A program made the translations under genes and the position numbers. This document shows, one piece after another, positions 37,268 to 54,353 of a DNA stretch of 64,000 nt. Location of the stretch: NCBI RefSeq assembly GCF_010977575.1, contig NZ_CP048812.1:1550001-1614000 (forward strand). Direction: 5' to 3'. Origin of the DNA: Halomonas socia. Lineage in GTDB: Bacteria > Pseudomonadota > Gammaproteobacteria > Pseudomonadales > Halomonadaceae. Position 1 is the stretch's first letter. The number at the start of each line of letters is the position of its first letter. The notes beneath the pieces are model-generated. The model was not told where the DNA came from. It made no database searches and was given only the letters and a program-made list of their open reading frames with translations.

Positions 37268-37603
37268 TTACAGTACCGAAATGGCCCCCGCCGGACCGAT
37301 GCGTTGCCAGGGCAGGCCCTGTACCAGCGCCGCCACCTGCTCGGATGACAGTTCCAGCTGGTCGCCGTGCCAGTTGCCGGCCCAGTGGAACTTGCCTTGA
37401 TTGAGTCGGCGAGCACAGAGCCAGACTCCCAAGCCATCGTGGATCAGTACCTTCATGCGGTTGCCGCGGCGGTTGGCGAACAGGTAGGCACAGTGTGGTC
37501 GGGCGGTGCCAAACACCTTGACCACCCGCGCCAGGGCGGTATCGGGACCGGCGCGCATGTCTAACGGCTCGGTGGACAGCCAGATCTCATCGATGCGAAT
37601 CAT
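37268..37603 (-). CDS. tnpB: IS66 accessory protein TnpB
   Basis: 111 residues of the IS66 Orf2-like family (STEPLDMRAGPDTALARVV, HCAYLFANRRGNRMKVLIHD, GVWLCARRLNQGKF). The start ATG overlaps the tnpA stop by one base (TGATG), the usual translational coupling in IS66 elements. It is required with TnpA for transposition in characterised members, but its molecular role is not settled. Confidence 0.94.
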   Translation of the reverse strand: MIRIDEIWLSTEPLDMRAGPDTALARVVKVFGTARPHCAYLFANRRGNRMKVLIHDGLGVWLCARRLNQGKFHWAGNWHGDQLELSSEQVAALVQGLPWQRIGPAGAISVL

Positions 37604-37968
37604 CACAGCAGCCCCTTCAACCACTGTACACATTGCGCGGCATCGCTGACCGGCCAGCGAACGGTGATGGCACCACGTGCATTGGGGATCTCAATGGTAA
37701 TGTCCGAGGAGGAGGGCTGAGCCGATGGCCTTTCTGGAGTTGTTGTGGGTACAGGCAACGGCACGAAATCCGGCGGAGCCGGCAGGTGGCTCTGTTTCTT
37801 AGCCAGGCGGATCCACTTCTGGACGAGGTTGGTGTTCAACCCATATGCCAGGGCCACTTGGGCAATCGAAACATCGGGTTGCTGACAGGCGGCGATAACG
37901 CTGGCCTTGAACTCGCGGGTGTAGCGCCGCCGGCGGCGAATCTCACGCTCGGTACTTGGGGTCGTCAT
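37603..37968 (-). CDS. tnpA: IS66 accessory protein TnpA (HTH)
   Basis: 121 residues. A helix-turn-helix at about 12-55 (RYTREFKASVIAACQQPDVS, IAQVALAYGLNTNLVQKWIR) binds the element ends. A Pro-rich linker and a C-terminal segment (ITVRWPVSDAAQCVQWLKGL) follow. The ATG at 37968 gives the conserved MTTPSTERE; an earlier in-frame start at 37998 exists. It is the first gene of the element. Confidence 0.92.
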   Translation of the reverse strand: MTTPSTEREIRRRRRYTREFKASVIAACQQPDVSIAQVALAYGLNTNLVQKWIRLAKKQSHLPAPPDFVPLPVPTTTPERPSAQPSSSDITIEIPNARGAITVRWPVSDAAQCVQWLKGLL

Positions 37969-38051
37969 GATAGGTGCCCACTTAAAATAGGTGGACACCT
38001 AATGTCGCCGGCGCGGAGCCTCAGCGTAAGGTGTGTTCACCGGGCGCATAC

Positions 38052-38059
38052 ACTCGAGG
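38052..38059 (+). repeat. Target-site duplication of IS66 element, right copy
   Basis: ACTCGAGG, identical to 35583-35590, immediately after the right inverted repeat. Confidence 0.9.
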
Positions 38060-38159
38060 CCTTGGGTGTCGGAGTGAGTACGTGCGAAACGTCTCGCATT
38101 CTTGATAAGCTGCTGAGGCGGCAGAATTTGCTGCCTGGCTGTGAGCAAGGACGACCCAC

Positions 38160-39407
38160 ATGACCTGCGAGACCCTGGTGCTTGGCGCCGGCATGGTTGG
38201 CACTTCAATTGCGTACCACCTGGCGCGGCGCGGGCGCGCGGTGACGCTGCTCGACCGCCGCGCGCCGGGGGAGGAGACCTCCTTCGGCAACGCCGGGATC
38301 ATCCAGCGCGAGGCGGTCAAGCCGTACCCCTTTCCCCGCGACCTGGCGACCCTGCTGCGGGTGCTGCCCAACCGCCAGATCGATATCCGCTACCGTCCCC
38401 GCGGGCTGCTCGCCGCGGCCGGGCCGCTTATGCAGTACTGGCGGCATTCGGCCCCGGCGCGCCACGCCGCAGCGGTGCCGGCCTACGCCTCGCTGACGGT
38501 ACGCTGCACCGAGGAGCACCAGGCGCTGATCGCCGCCGCTGGCGCCGAGTCGCTGGTGTGCAAGCAGGGCTGGTTGGATGGCTTTCGCCAGTCGGCCTCG
38601 CTGGAGGCGCAGGTCGCCAACGCCGAGGCCATCGCCGAGGCGTACGGCGTCACCCATGAAGTGCTCGACGCCGCGGCACTCAAGGCGCGCGAGCCGCACC
38701 TTCGCGAGGGCATGCTGGGCGCAGTGCACTGGACCAATGGCTGGACGGTGCGCGACCCCGGCGCGCTGGTCAAGGCCTATGCCGCGGCCTTCGAGGCTGC
38801 CGGCGGTCGCGTCGAGCAGGCCGAGGCCCAGCGTCTGGAGCAGACCGCCAGCGGCTGGCGGCTGCATAGTAGTGCTGGCGTGCACGAGGCCGAGGAGCTG
38901 GTGCTGGCCACCGGCCCCTGGTCGGCGTATTGGCTGGCCGCGCTTGGCTATCGCGTGCCGCTGTTTCCCAAGCGCGGCTACCATATGCACTATGCAATGC
39001 AGGACGGCACCCGGCTCAACCACTGGCTGCGCGACGCCGATGCTGGCTACCTGGTAGCGCCGATGCGCGCTGGGGTACGGCTGACCACCGGGGCTGAGCT
39101 GACCACCCTGGACGCCGCGCCGCGTTACGGTCAGCTCGATGCCGCCGAGCGCGTCGCCCGTGAGCTGCTGCCGCTCGGTGAGCGGCGCAACGCCGCGCCG
39201 TGGATGGGCAGCCGCCCCTGTGTGGCCGACATGCTGCCGGTGATCGGCGCCGCGCCGCGGCATGATGGATTGTGGCTGGCCTTCGGCCACGGCCATCAGG
39301 GCTTTACCCTGGGGCCGGTCACCGGCCGCGTACTCGCCGAGCAGATGTGTGGAGTGACGCCGGCGGTGGATCTCGCTCCCTTCCACCTGGCGCGTTTCGC
39401 GTCGTGA
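38160..39407 (+). CDS. FAD-dependent oxidoreductase, D-amino-acid dehydrogenase (DadA/DAO) type
   Basis: 415 residues of the DAO superfamily. The N-terminal dinucleotide motif is VLGAGMVGTSIAYHLARRGR (GxGxxG). Also present are ETSFGNAGIIQ near the flavin and a C-terminal SRPCVADMLPVIGAAPRHDG followed by FGHGHQGFTLGPVTGR. Such proteins oxidise D-amino acids or related amines and pass electrons to quinones. The exact substrate cannot be read from the sequence. AGGACG lies upstream of the ATG. The IS66 insertion about 110 bases upstream may have displaced or altered its promoter. Confidence 0.85.
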   Translation: MTCETLVLGAGMVGTSIAYHLARRGRAVTLLDRRAPGEETSFGNAGIIQREAVKPYPFPRDLATLLRVLPNRQIDIRYRPRGLLAAAGPLMQYWRHSAPARHAAAVPAYASLTVRCTEEHQALIAAAGAESLVCKQGWLDGFRQSASLEAQVANAEAIAEAYGVTHEVLDAAALKAREPHLREGMLGAVHWTNGWTVRDPGALVKAYAAAFEAAGGRVEQAEAQRLEQTASGWRLHSSAGVHEAEELVLATGPWSAYWLAALGYRVPLFPKRGYHMHYAMQDGTRLNHWLRDADAGYLVAPMRAGVRLTTGAELTTLDAAPRYGQLDAAERVARELLPLGERRNAAPWMGSRPCVADMLPVIGAAPRHDGLWLAFGHGHQGFTLGPVTGRVLAEQMCGVTPAVDLAPFHLARFAS

Positions 39408-39458
39408 CGGTTTCTTACCCTGCGTTGGGCGCCGTGCCCGACGCCCAACGGAGGTTCC

Positions 39459-39736
39459 ATGCCTATTTCGCGTACTGAAATCGCTACCGCCGACGGCAGC
39501 AAGCTGATCAATCGCCTGTGCAAGCACTGGGCGCATAAGCTCGAGGTCGAGCACGATGCCGAGCAGGGCCGGGTGGCCTTTGCCGATGGCACCTGCCTGA
39601 TGCATGCTACGGCAGATCGCCTGGCGGTGGCTATCGAGGCGCTGGATGAGCCGACCCTCGACCGCCTGGAGGGTGTGGTGGCCAGCCATCTGGAGCGCAT
39701 GGCCGGTGGCGAGCCGCTCGATATCGTCTGGGAAAA

Positions 39737-39740
<4 letters not shown>
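39459..39740 (+). CDS. DUF2218 family protein
   Basis: 93 residues; IATADGSKLINRLCKHWAHK and FADGTCLMHATADRLAVAIE are typical of DUF2218. Members are often encoded near siderophore or iron genes, but the function is unknown. ACGGAGGTTCC gives a good ribosome site. The stop codon overlaps the start region of the EamA transporter gene, suggesting coupled translation. Confidence 0.85.
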
Positions 39741-41505
<1,765 letters not shown>

Positions 41506-41786
41506 GCGCTCGAATGTCCCGGGTGGCGGGGCTGACCCGGGGGCAAGCCTACGAGGTGGCGCTGTGAACCCATCCCTGGGCGCTATCTTGCGCCATCCAT
41601 GGCGCAAACCACCTCTTCGGCTTGCCCCCGGCGCCCCTCGGTCGCGGCGTTAGCTGGTCTCTGCATGCGATCAGGGAGGACTAGCCGTTGGGCGGAGATT
41701 CCTGTAACATTCCAAAAATTTTGGCCGGGCGCCGGATGCTGCATCCACCATAGCGCTTGTTGAGTCGGCCACGGGCACACCGAGCA

Positions 41787-41867
41787 ATGACAACAAGCGG
41801 GATGAAACCGGTCTTTCAGGTTTCGTCCCGCTTTTTTACGGCTCGCCTGCCGCGTGACCCAGCCTGA
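41787..41867 (+). CDS. Possible carA leader peptide (26 codons)
   Basis: An ATG-started 26-codon frame (MTTSGMKPVFQVSSRFFTAR...) covers the whole terminator-like hairpin upstream of carA, so ribosome movement on it would affect hairpin formation. Its ribosome site is weak (CGAG), and there is no run of Arg or pyrimidine-specific codons, so it may be accidental. Confidence 0.25.
   Translation: MTTSGMKPVFQVSSRFFTARLPRDPA
41795..41837 (+). terminator. Strong intrinsic terminator / attenuator upstream of carA
   Basis: A 15-bp stem (AAGCGGGATGAAACC with GGTTTCGTCCCGCTT, one T-G pair), 9-base loop and T-run (TTTTTTA). It is 290 bases after dapB and 105 before carA. It may end the dapB transcript or act as a carAB attenuator. 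Confidence 0.85.
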
Positions 41868-41941
41868 CGCCCGCCCTTGAAACATCTGTCGGATGAGCGT
41901 GACTCGTCGGCGGTCTCTTAAGAGCATGGGAGGAAGTTGCG

Positions 41942-43087
<1,146 letters not shown>

Positions 43088-43142
43088 GCGCCGGCCCTCA
43101 CCACCGAGTCCGTTCTTTCACCGATTTGCCGCGGGAACCGTC

Positions 43143-46384
<3,242 letters not shown>

Positions 46385-46388
<4 letters not shown>

Positions 46389-46861
46389 ACAAGGTCCCGA
46401 TGACCGTCGCAGGCGAGCAGCGCCTGCGTGAAGAGCTCGATCAGCTCAAGGGCGTCGAACGGCCCAAGGTGATCAATGCCATCGCCGAGGCGCGTGAGCA
46501 CGGCGATCTCAAGGAGAACGCCGAGTACCATGCCGCCCGCGAGCAGCAGGGCTTTATCGAGGGGCGCATTCAGGAGATCGAAGGCAAGCTCTCCACTGCC
46601 CAGGTGATCGACGTCACCAAGCTGCCCAAGACCGGCAAGGTGATCTTCGGCGTGACCGTGGCGCTGCTCAACCTGGATACCGACGACGAGGTGGCCTACC
46701 GCATCGTTGGTGAAGATGAGGCCGACATCAAGGCCGGCCGGATCTCGGTCACCTCACCCATCGCCCGCGCGCTGATCGGCAAGGAGGAGGGTGACTCGGT
46801 GGTGGTCAACACCCCCGGCGGCGAGGTCGAGTATGAGATCCTCGGCGTCGAGCATCTCTGA
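46385..46861 (+). CDS. greA: Transcription elongation factor GreA
   Basis: 158 residues. The N-terminal coiled coil has the acidic tip in [14 protein letters not shown] that enters the RNA polymerase secondary channel and stimulates RNA cleavage. The C-terminal FKBP-like domain ends [14 protein letters not shown]. The ATG overlaps the carB stop. Directly at its stop codon begins a heptamer tandem repeat, then a strong terminator. Confidence 0.97.
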
Positions 46862-46902
46862 GCTACGAGCTACGAGCTACGAGCTACGAGCTACGAGCTA
46901 CG
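46861..46902 (+). repeat. Six tandem copies of AGCTACG
   Basis: Exactly six head-to-tail heptamers AGCTACG begin at the last base of the greA stop codon and continue to within eight bases of the terminator stem. The array is non-coding. Strand slippage is the simplest origin. Confidence 0.97.
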
Positions 46903-46909
46903 AGCCAGG

Positions 46910-46942
46910 AAAAAGCCCGCGACAGATTGTCGCGGGCTTTTT
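46910..46942. terminator. Bidirectional terminator between greA and yhbY
   Basis: A 15-bp perfect stem, AAAAAGCCCGCGACA with TGTCGCGGGCTTTTT, and a GAT loop. T-runs on both strands serve the convergent greA and yhbY transcripts. Confidence 0.92.
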
Positions 46943-46993
46943 GTGAGTTGCTCGCGGCCCGGAGCCCGAGGCTCGCCGCTGGCGCGTCAGCGC

Positions 46994-47320
46994 CTAGTGC
47001 CGCCCGTGATGCTCGGCGAAGCGCTTGACGTTGGAGAGCTTGGGATTGGCCTTGGGGTTGTGGCGGTAGAGCAGGGCGACCTTGCCGATGGTCTGGATGC
47101 GCTCGGCAGTGCTCTGGGCGACCAGCTCCTCGAGCATCGCGGCGCGGTCGTCGCGTTCGGCCAGGGCCAGCTTGATCTTGATCAGCTCGTGGTCGTTGAG
47201 CGCCCGCTCGAGCTCGGCGAGCACGCCCTCGGAGATGCCGTTCTCGGACACCGTGACCACCGGGTTGAGGTGGTGGCCGATGCTGCGAAATGCTTTCTTT
47301 TGTGCCTGTGACAAGCTCAT
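46994..47320 (-). CDS. yhbY: YhbY (CRM domain) RNA-binding protein
   Basis: 108 residues forming a single CRM/YhbY domain (SLSQAQKKAFRSIGHHLNPV, IKIKLALAERDDRAAML, IQTIGKVALLYRHNPKA), a fold that binds the pre-50S ribosome. The ATG at 47320 is chosen over an in-frame TTG at 47338. It is divergent from rlmE, the usual order next to ftsH. Confidence 0.92.
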   Translation of the reverse strand: MSLSQAQKKAFRSIGHHLNPVVTVSENGISEGVLAELERALNDHELIKIKLALAERDDRAAMLEELVAQSTAERIQTIGKVALLYRHNPKANPKLSNVKRFAEHHGRH

Positions 47321-47432
47321 GGTATCTTGAGGGTCCAAAGTTGCGCTGAACCCGCCATGTTACGGCGAAAGCGGCGCGTGCGAAAGCCTCCCTCCGCTAC
47401 TCTTCGAACCGACATCAGATTCAGGTGATGCC

Positions 47433-48107
47433 GTGGGCCGCTCTACCCGCTCCAGCAAGTCCTCTTCGCCCGCTGCGGCTGCCGCGCGCGGCGCCAGCAA
47501 GACCAGCAAGGGCTGGTTGAAAGAGCACTTCGACGATCAGTACGTGCAGCGCAGCTGGCAGGACGGCTACCGCAGCCGGGCCAGCTACAAGCTGCTCGAA
47601 CTGGACGCCAAGGACGCCTTGCTGCGTCCGGGCATGGCGGTGATCGACCTCGGGGCGGCGCCCGGTGGCTGGAGCCAGATCGCCGCCGAGAAGGTGGGGC
47701 CGCAGGGCGTGGTAATCGCCTCGGACATCCTCGAGATGGACGCCCTGGCCGGGGTCGACTTTATCCACGGCGATTTTACCGAGGAGGCGGTGCTCGAGGC
47801 GATCCTTGCGGCACTCGATGGGCGCCCGGTAGACCTTGTGATGTCCGACATGGCCCCCAATATGAGTGGTATGGCCGCCATCGATCAGCCCCAGGCGATG
47901 TATCTCGTCGAGCTGGCGCTGGATCTGGCGCAGCAGACCCTGAGACCGGGCGGCCGGTTCGTGGCCAAGGTCTTTCAGGGCGAAGGATTCGACGACTACC
48001 TCAAGACGCTGCGCAGCAGCTTCAGCAAGGTGGTCACTCGCAAGCCGGACGCTTCCCGGGCGCGTTCCCGTGAGGTCTACCTGCTGGCGGAGAGATTTCG
48101 TGGTTGA
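47433..48107 (+). CDS. rlmE: 23S rRNA (uridine-2552-2'-O)-methyltransferase RlmE
   Basis: 224 residues. It has the SAM-binding motif [17 protein letters not shown] and the catalytic Lys/Asp/Lys/Glu pattern ([31 protein letters not shown]). It methylates U2552 in the A-loop of 23S rRNA and is a heat-shock gene in E. coli (ftsJ/rrmJ). The start is GTG at 47433 with AGGTGA before it. The first 25 residues are a Ser/Ala/Lys-rich extension. It is followed by ftsH as in E. coli. Confidence 0.94.
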   Translation: MGRSTRSSKSSSPAAAAARGASKTSKGWLKEHFDDQYVQRSWQDGYRSRASYKLLELDAKDALLRPGMAVIDLGAAPGGWSQIAAEKVGPQGVVIASDILEMDALAGVDFIHGDFTEEAVLEAILAALDGRPVDLVMSDMAPNMSGMAAIDQPQAMYLVELALDLAQQTLRPGGRFVAKVFQGEGFDDYLKTLRSSFSKVVTRKPDASRARSREVYLLAERFRG

Positions 48108-48266
48108 GCGGATAGCGTCAGGCTACCGCCACGATAGACAGACACCCGCAGACAAGTGTGGCAATGTCGATCGACGAGCATGGATGTGGTTGAACGCCCG
48201 CATCTGCTGTAGTGTCGAAGACCTATGCCCGCTTGGCAGTCCGTTTTCAGCAATGAGGGTACTCCC

Positions 48267-50258
<1,992 letters not shown>

Positions 50259-50277
50259 GCATCCGCCAGGCATGTAG

Positions 50278-50299
50278 CGAGGCGCCGCAAGGCGCCTCG
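50278..50299 (+). terminator. Hairpin after ftsH
   Basis: CGAGGCGCC-GCAA-GGCGCCTCG, a 9-bp perfect stem with a stable tetraloop followed by TTGCGTTG, 20 bases after the ftsH stop. Confidence 0.65.
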
Positions 50300-50419
50300 T
50301 TGCGTTGTGATGCGACCAGCAACAGCGCGGCTTGCGCCTTGCCGAGGGGCTGATTAGAGTGAACGCCTTTGCCTGGCCGCGCCCTTGTGCCGAGCCACGA
50401 ACAGCATCAGGATCACTTC

Positions 50420-51277
50420 ATGAGCGATAGCAGCGCTGTACTGCACTGCGGGCGGCACCGTCTCGACCTCTCCTACCCCCGCGTGATGGGGATTCTCAAC
50501 GTCACCCCGGACTCGTTTTCCGACGGCGGCCGCCATATCGTCGTCGATGATGCGCTGCGCCACGCCGAGCGCATGCTCGCCGAGGGTGCGGCGATCATCG
50601 ACGTCGGCGGCGAGTCGACGCGTCCCGGCTCACAGTCGATCCCCGCCCAGCAGGAGCTGGATCGCGTGGCACCGGTGGTCGAACGGCTGGTGCGCGAACT
50701 CGATGCGCTGGTCTCGGTAGACACCAGCAGTCCCGAGGTGATGCGCGAGACCGCAGCGCTCGGCGCCGGCATGCTCAACGACGTGCGCGCACTACGCCAG
50801 GAGGGCGCGCTGCAGGCGGCGGCACGCAGCGGCTTGCCGGTGTGCGTGATGCACCTGCTGGGCGAGCCCAGCGACATGCAGCGAGCGCCGCACTATGCTG
50901 AGCCAATAGAAGAGGCGGTGGCGCAGTTCCTCGCCGAACGCATCGACGCCTGCGAGGCGGCCGGGCTCAAGCGCGAGCGGCTGATCCTCGACCCGGGCTT
51001 CGGTTTCGGCAAGACCGTCGAACATAACCTGCGCCTGCTGCGGCGTATGCAGCACCTCGAGACGCTGGGGCTGCCGCTGCTGGTGGGCATGTCGCGCAAG
51101 AGCATGATCGGCAAGGTGCTCGAACGACCGGTGGAGGAGCGCCTGCCCGGTGGGCTGGCGCTGGCCGCGCTGGCCGTCGAGCGCGGCGCGCGCATACTGC
51201 GCGTTCACGATGTCGGGCCCAGCGTGGACGCCGTCAACATGACATGGGCTGTGCTACAGGAAGGCTTGGAACCATGA
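50420..51277 (+). CDS. folP: Dihydropteroate synthase
   Basis: 285 residues forming a TIM barrel, with [26 protein letters not shown] and [14 protein letters not shown]. It joins p-aminobenzoate to hydroxymethyl-dihydropterin pyrophosphate in folate synthesis and is the sulfonamide target. The ATG at 50420 has AGGA upstream; the frame opens slightly earlier from a TTG. The stop overlaps the glmM start (ATGA), as in the folP-glmM operon of many gammaproteobacteria. Confidence 0.96.
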   Translation: MSDSSAVLHCGRHRLDLSYPRVMGILNVTPDSFSDGGRHIVVDDALRHAERMLAEGAAIIDVGGESTRPGSQSIPAQQELDRVAPVVERLVRELDALVSVDTSSPEVMRETAALGAGMLNDVRALRQEGALQAAARSGLPVCVMHLLGEPSDMQRAPHYAEPIEEAVAQFLAERIDACEAAGLKRERLILDPGFGFGKTVEHNLRLLRRMQHLETLGLPLLVGMSRKSMIGKVLERPVEERLPGGLALAALAVERGARILRVHDVGPSVDAVNMTWAVLQEGLEP

Positions 51278-52620
51278 GCAAACGCTATTTCGGTACCGAC
51301 GGGATTCGCGGCACGGTGGGGGAGTATCCCATCACTGCCGACTTCATGCTCAAGCTCGGCTGGGCGATGGGGCGGGTGCTGACCGAGGAGGGTAGCGCCA
51401 AGGTGTTGATTGGCAAGGACACCCGTATCTCGGGCTATATGTTCGAGTCGGCGCTGGAGGCCGGCCTCTCGGCGGCGGGGGTCGACGTCTCGCTGCTGGG
51501 GCCGATGCCGACCCCTGGCATCGCCTACCTGACTCGCACCTTCCGCGCCGACGCCGGGATCGTGATTTCGGCCTCGCACAATGCCTTCGCCGATAACGGC
51601 ATCAAGTTCTTCTCCGCCGAGGGCACCAAGCTGCCGGACGCACTGGAGTCGCGCATCGAGGCGATGCTCGAGGAGCCGTTGACCACGGTGGATGCCGCCG
51701 AGCTTGGCAAGGCGGTGCGCATCAACGATGCGCCGGGTCGCTACATCGAGTTCTGCAAGTCGACCATTCCCGACCGGCTCAGCCTGCATGGCCTGAAGAT
51801 CGTCCTCGACTGTGCCCACGGTGCCACCTATCACATCGCCCCCAACGTGTTCCGCGAGTTGGGCGCCGAGGTCAGCCTGATCGGTGCCAATCCCGATGGC
51901 CTGAATATCAACCAGGAGGTTGGCTCGACCTATCCGGCGGCGCTGCGCGCGGCGGTGATCCAGCAGGGTGCCGACCTGGGCATCGCCTTCGACGGCGACG
52001 GCGACCGGGTGCTGCTGGTCGACGCCGACGGCCGTGAAATCGACGGCGACGACATCCTCTATCTGATCGCCCGCGATCGCCACGCCCGCGGCGAGCTGGG
52101 TGGAGGCGTGGTCGGCACGCTGATGTCCAACTTCGGGTTGGCCGCGGCGCTGGAGACGATAGGGGTGCCCTTCGAGCGCGCCAAGGTCGGCGACCGCTAC
52201 GTGATCGAGAAGCTCAACGCCAACGGCTGGCAGCTGGGCGGTGAGTCCTCCGGGCATATCGTCTGCGGCCACGTGCAGACCACCGGCGACGGCATCGTCT
52301 CGGCGCTGCAGGTGGTGGCGATCATGGTCCGCGAGGGCGTGCCGCTGGCGCGCCTGTTGACCGGGCTGGAAAAGGCGCCCCAAGCGCTGATCAACGTACG
52401 CCTGACGCAGGGCACCAATGCCAAGGCCGTGATGGAGAAGCCGGCGCTGCAGGCGGCAGTGGTTGCGGTCGAGGAGGAGCTGGGCGACCAGGGCCGGGTG
52501 CTGCTGCGGCCGTCGGGTACCGAGCCGCTGATTCGGGTGATGGTCGAGGGGCGCCCGCATCTCGACGTAGAGGGATTGGCGCGGCGCCTAGCCGGCGACG
52601 TCGAGGCGCAGTTGGCCTGA
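51274..52620 (+). CDS. glmM: Phosphoglucosamine mutase
   Basis: 448 residues. The phospho-serine is Ser101 in [12 protein letters not shown], the metal loop is FDGDGDR, and the sugar-binding GGESSGH and phosphate-binding [12 protein letters not shown] are all present. It converts glucosamine-6-phosphate to glucosamine-1-phosphate for UDP-GlcNAc, peptidoglycan and LPS. The start is coupled to folP by a four-base overlap. Confidence 0.97.
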   Translation: MSKRYFGTDGIRGTVGEYPITADFMLKLGWAMGRVLTEEGSAKVLIGKDTRISGYMFESALEAGLSAAGVDVSLLGPMPTPGIAYLTRTFRADAGIVISASHNAFADNGIKFFSAEGTKLPDALESRIEAMLEEPLTTVDAAELGKAVRINDAPGRYIEFCKSTIPDRLSLHGLKIVLDCAHGATYHIAPNVFRELGAEVSLIGANPDGLNINQEVGSTYPAALRAAVIQQGADLGIAFDGDGDRVLLVDADGREIDGDDILYLIARDRHARGELGGGVVGTLMSNFGLAAALETIGVPFERAKVGDRYVIEKLNANGWQLGGESSGHIVCGHVQTTGDGIVSALQVVAIMVREGVPLARLLTGLEKAPQALINVRLTQGTNAKAVMEKPALQAAVVAVEEELGDQGRVLLRPSGTEPLIRVMVEGRPHLDVEGLARRLAGDVEAQLA

Positions 52621-52704
52621 ATGACGGCTCGGGTTGTCAAGCCGCGGTTGTCATGCTAGGGCCGCTCCTATACCATTTCGCTCCATCTTGAGGGAGGACA
52701 GCTG

Positions 52705-53454
52705 ATGCGTGCGCCGCTGATTGCCGGCAACTGGAAGATGAACGGCTCCACCGAGCTGGTCGAGGCCTTCGGCCGCGCCTTTTCCGAGGCGCGCTTGCCG
52801 AGCGGCGTCGAGGTGGTGATTCATCCGCCGTTCCCCTATCTCGAGGCGGCGCGGCGGGCCTTCGCCGAAACGCCGCTGGGGCTCGGCGCGCAGACCCTCA
52901 ATCCGCTGCATAGCGGTGCGCGCACCGGTGAGGTCAGCGGTGCCATGCTCAAGGAGTTCGGCGTCGGCTATGCGCTGGTGGGCCACTCCGAGCGTCGCCA
53001 GCTTTACCGCGAGAGCGATGACGACGTCTACGATCGTCTGATCGCCGCGCTGAGCGCCGATATCCGGCCAATCCTGTGCGTCGGTGAAACCCTCGAGGAG
53101 CGCGATGCCGGGCGCACCGAGGAAGTGGTGCTGCGCCAGGTCGGGCACGCCATGGCGCGCCTCGAGCCGGCCCAGCGGGCGCGGCTGGTGATCGCCTATG
53201 AGCCGGTGTGGGCAATCGGTACCGGGCGCACCGCAACGCCGCAGCAGGCGCAGGAAGTGATGGCCGCGATACGCGCCTATCAGGTGGGCTATGACCGCGA
53301 CCTCGCCGCGCGCCTGCCGCTGCTCTACGGCGGCAGCATGAATGCCAGTAACGCGGCTGAGCTATTGGCTCAGCCGGACATCGACGGCGGCCTGGTGGGC
53401 GGTGCTTCGCTCAAGGTCGACGATTTTCTAGCCATTTGTCAGTCAGCAGGTTGA
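52705..53454 (+). CDS. tpiA: Triose-phosphate isomerase
   Basis: 249 residues: [10 protein letters not shown] (Asn/Lys), VGHSERRQ (His), [11 protein letters not shown] (Glu) and [14 protein letters not shown] (phosphate site). It interconverts dihydroxyacetone phosphate and glyceraldehyde-3-phosphate. GGGAGG is placed before the ATG. A TTGTCA/TATACC pair (52648-52674, spacer 15) is a weak promoter candidate. secG follows after four bases. Confidence 0.97.
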   Translation: MRAPLIAGNWKMNGSTELVEAFGRAFSEARLPSGVEVVIHPPFPYLEAARRAFAETPLGLGAQTLNPLHSGARTGEVSGAMLKEFGVGYALVGHSERRQLYRESDDDVYDRLIAALSADIRPILCVGETLEERDAGRTEEVVLRQVGHAMARLEPAQRARLVIAYEPVWAIGTGRTATPQQAQEVMAAIRAYQVGYDRDLAARLPLLYGGSMNASNAAELLAQPDIDGGLVGGASLKVDDFLAICQSAG

Positions 53455-53458
53455 ACCC

Positions 53459-53818
53459 ATGCAAGTTGCCATTCTCATGATTCACGTGGTGATCGCCATC
53501 ACCCTGGTTGCGCTTATCCTGCTGCAGCAGGGCAAGGGCGCCGAAGCCGGCGCCGCCTTCGGCGGCGGTGCCTCTCAGACGGTGTTCGGCTCGCGCGGCT
53601 CAGGCGGTTTCCTGTCCAAGTTTACTGCGCTACTCGCCGTCTCGTTCTTCGTGACATCGATGGCGCTGGCCTATTTCGCCACCCAGGCCAGCCAGGCGCC
53701 GGAAGCGGGGATTCCCGATTCGCGGCTGATCGAGCAGCAGCAGGGCGTGCCAACCCTTGACGATGAGGCCGCGGATATGGATAATACCGCGCCAGTGCTC
53801 GAGGAAAGCAGCGACTAA
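53459..53818 (+). CDS. secG: Protein translocase subunit SecG
   Basis: 119 residues. Two membrane spans lie at about 1-20 and 52-73 around the conserved loop [20 protein letters not shown] and [13 protein letters not shown]. The acidic C-terminal tail (about 80-119) is longer than in many species. It is part of the SecYEG channel. The tpiA-secG-tRNA-Leu order is standard for gammaproteobacteria. Confidence 0.95.
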   Translation: MQVAILMIHVVIAITLVALILLQQGKGAEAGAAFGGGASQTVFGSRGSGGFLSKFTALLAVSFFVTSMALAYFATQASQAPEAGIPDSRLIEQQQGVPTLDDEAADMDNTAPVLEESSD

Positions 53819-53848
53819 CTGGCGCTGCCGATTCAGTACTCCCCTGTT

Positions 53849-53935
53849 GCCGAAGTGGTGGAATTGGTAGACACGCTATCTTGAGGGGGTAGTGACCTTA
53901 CGGTCGTGCGGGTTCAAGTCCCGCCTTCGGCACCA
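53849..53935 (+). tRNA. leuU: tRNA-Leu (GAG)
   Basis: 87 nt with a long variable arm. The acceptor GCCGAAG pairs with CTTCGGC before ACCA, and CCA is encoded. The anticodon stem is CTATC/GGTAG with loop TTGAGGG, anticodon GAG. It lies 30 bases after secG without an obvious own promoter, so it is probably cotranscribed. Confidence 0.97.
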
Positions 53936-54026
53936 AACCTGAAGCACGCGCCAGGCGCGGATTTCAGTAGCAAGAGTGGCATCGGCGATAGCGGCCGGCC
54001 CAGGGTGGTTTGCTCCATGAGCTTCC

Positions 54027-54055
54027 TTGACGCTGGATAGTCCGCTAGCTATACT
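54027..54055 (+). promoter_or_regulatory. Sigma-70 promoter of the initiator tRNA
   Basis: TTGACG (54027-54032), 17-base spacer and TATACT (54050-54055), followed by a GC-rich discriminator CGCCGACC as in stringently controlled stable-RNA promoters. The tRNA begins 14 bases after the -10. Confidence 0.85.
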
Positions 54056-54068
54056 CGCCGACCTGTGA

Positions 54069-54145
<77 letters not shown>

Positions 54146-54195
54146 TCTTGGATCTGATGCGATCAGGGGCCGAGTTGGTATGAAAGGTTTCTTGT

Positions 54196-54225
54196 AAAAG
54201 GCCCCTTCCAGTGAAGGGGCTTTTT
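54196..54225 (+). terminator. Intrinsic terminator after the initiator tRNA
   Basis: Stem GCCCCTTC-CAGT-GAAGGGGC followed by TTTTTG. Some readthrough into rimP is expected, as for E. coli metY-nusA. Confidence 0.85.
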
Positions 54226-54353
54226 GTTAGCAGCTCATCTGTTGACCGTTCATTCGTTAACAGCCCGTGCTGATAGCACGCCAATCAGCCACCTAGCTGT
54301 CTCTTCATCTCCTGGCCAGGTGCCTGACGCAACGGCTGTAGGAGTCTTCGTCT

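Larger units (their letters stand above)
35591..38051. mobile_element. Complete IS66-family insertion sequence (about 2.46 kb)
   Basis: The element is bounded by imperfect terminal inverted repeats: GTAAGCGAACGGGCATCACC on the left, and GTATGCGCCCGGTGAACACA reading inward from the right. It is flanked by a perfect 8-bp duplication (ACTCGAGG). It carries the three canonical IS66 genes tnpA, tnpB and tnpC on the minus strand, all full length. It sits in the gap between dnaJ and an FAD oxidoreductase gene and breaks no recognisable gene. The intact genes and perfect duplication suggest recent movement. Confidence 0.93.
41506..41941 (+). other. dapB-carA intergenic region with hairpin and possible leader peptide
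   Basis: 436 bases without a recognised gene. It contains an AT palindrome CCAAAAATTTTGG (41712-41724), a small open frame at 41787-41867, a strong terminator-like hairpin (41795-41837) and the carA ribosome site GGGAGGAAG just before the TTG start. A promoter for carAB should lie here. I see no clear -35/-10 pair. Confidence 0.6.

Noticed and set aside
38141..38659. An overlapping 172-codon frame in the FAD oxidoreductase gene
   Set aside because: It is Arg/Gly/Ala-rich and out of frame with the clear DAO-family protein.
46861..46902. Tandem repeats considered as a CRISPR array
   Set aside because: The unit is 7 bases with no spacers and there are no cas genes. It is a simple tandem repeat.
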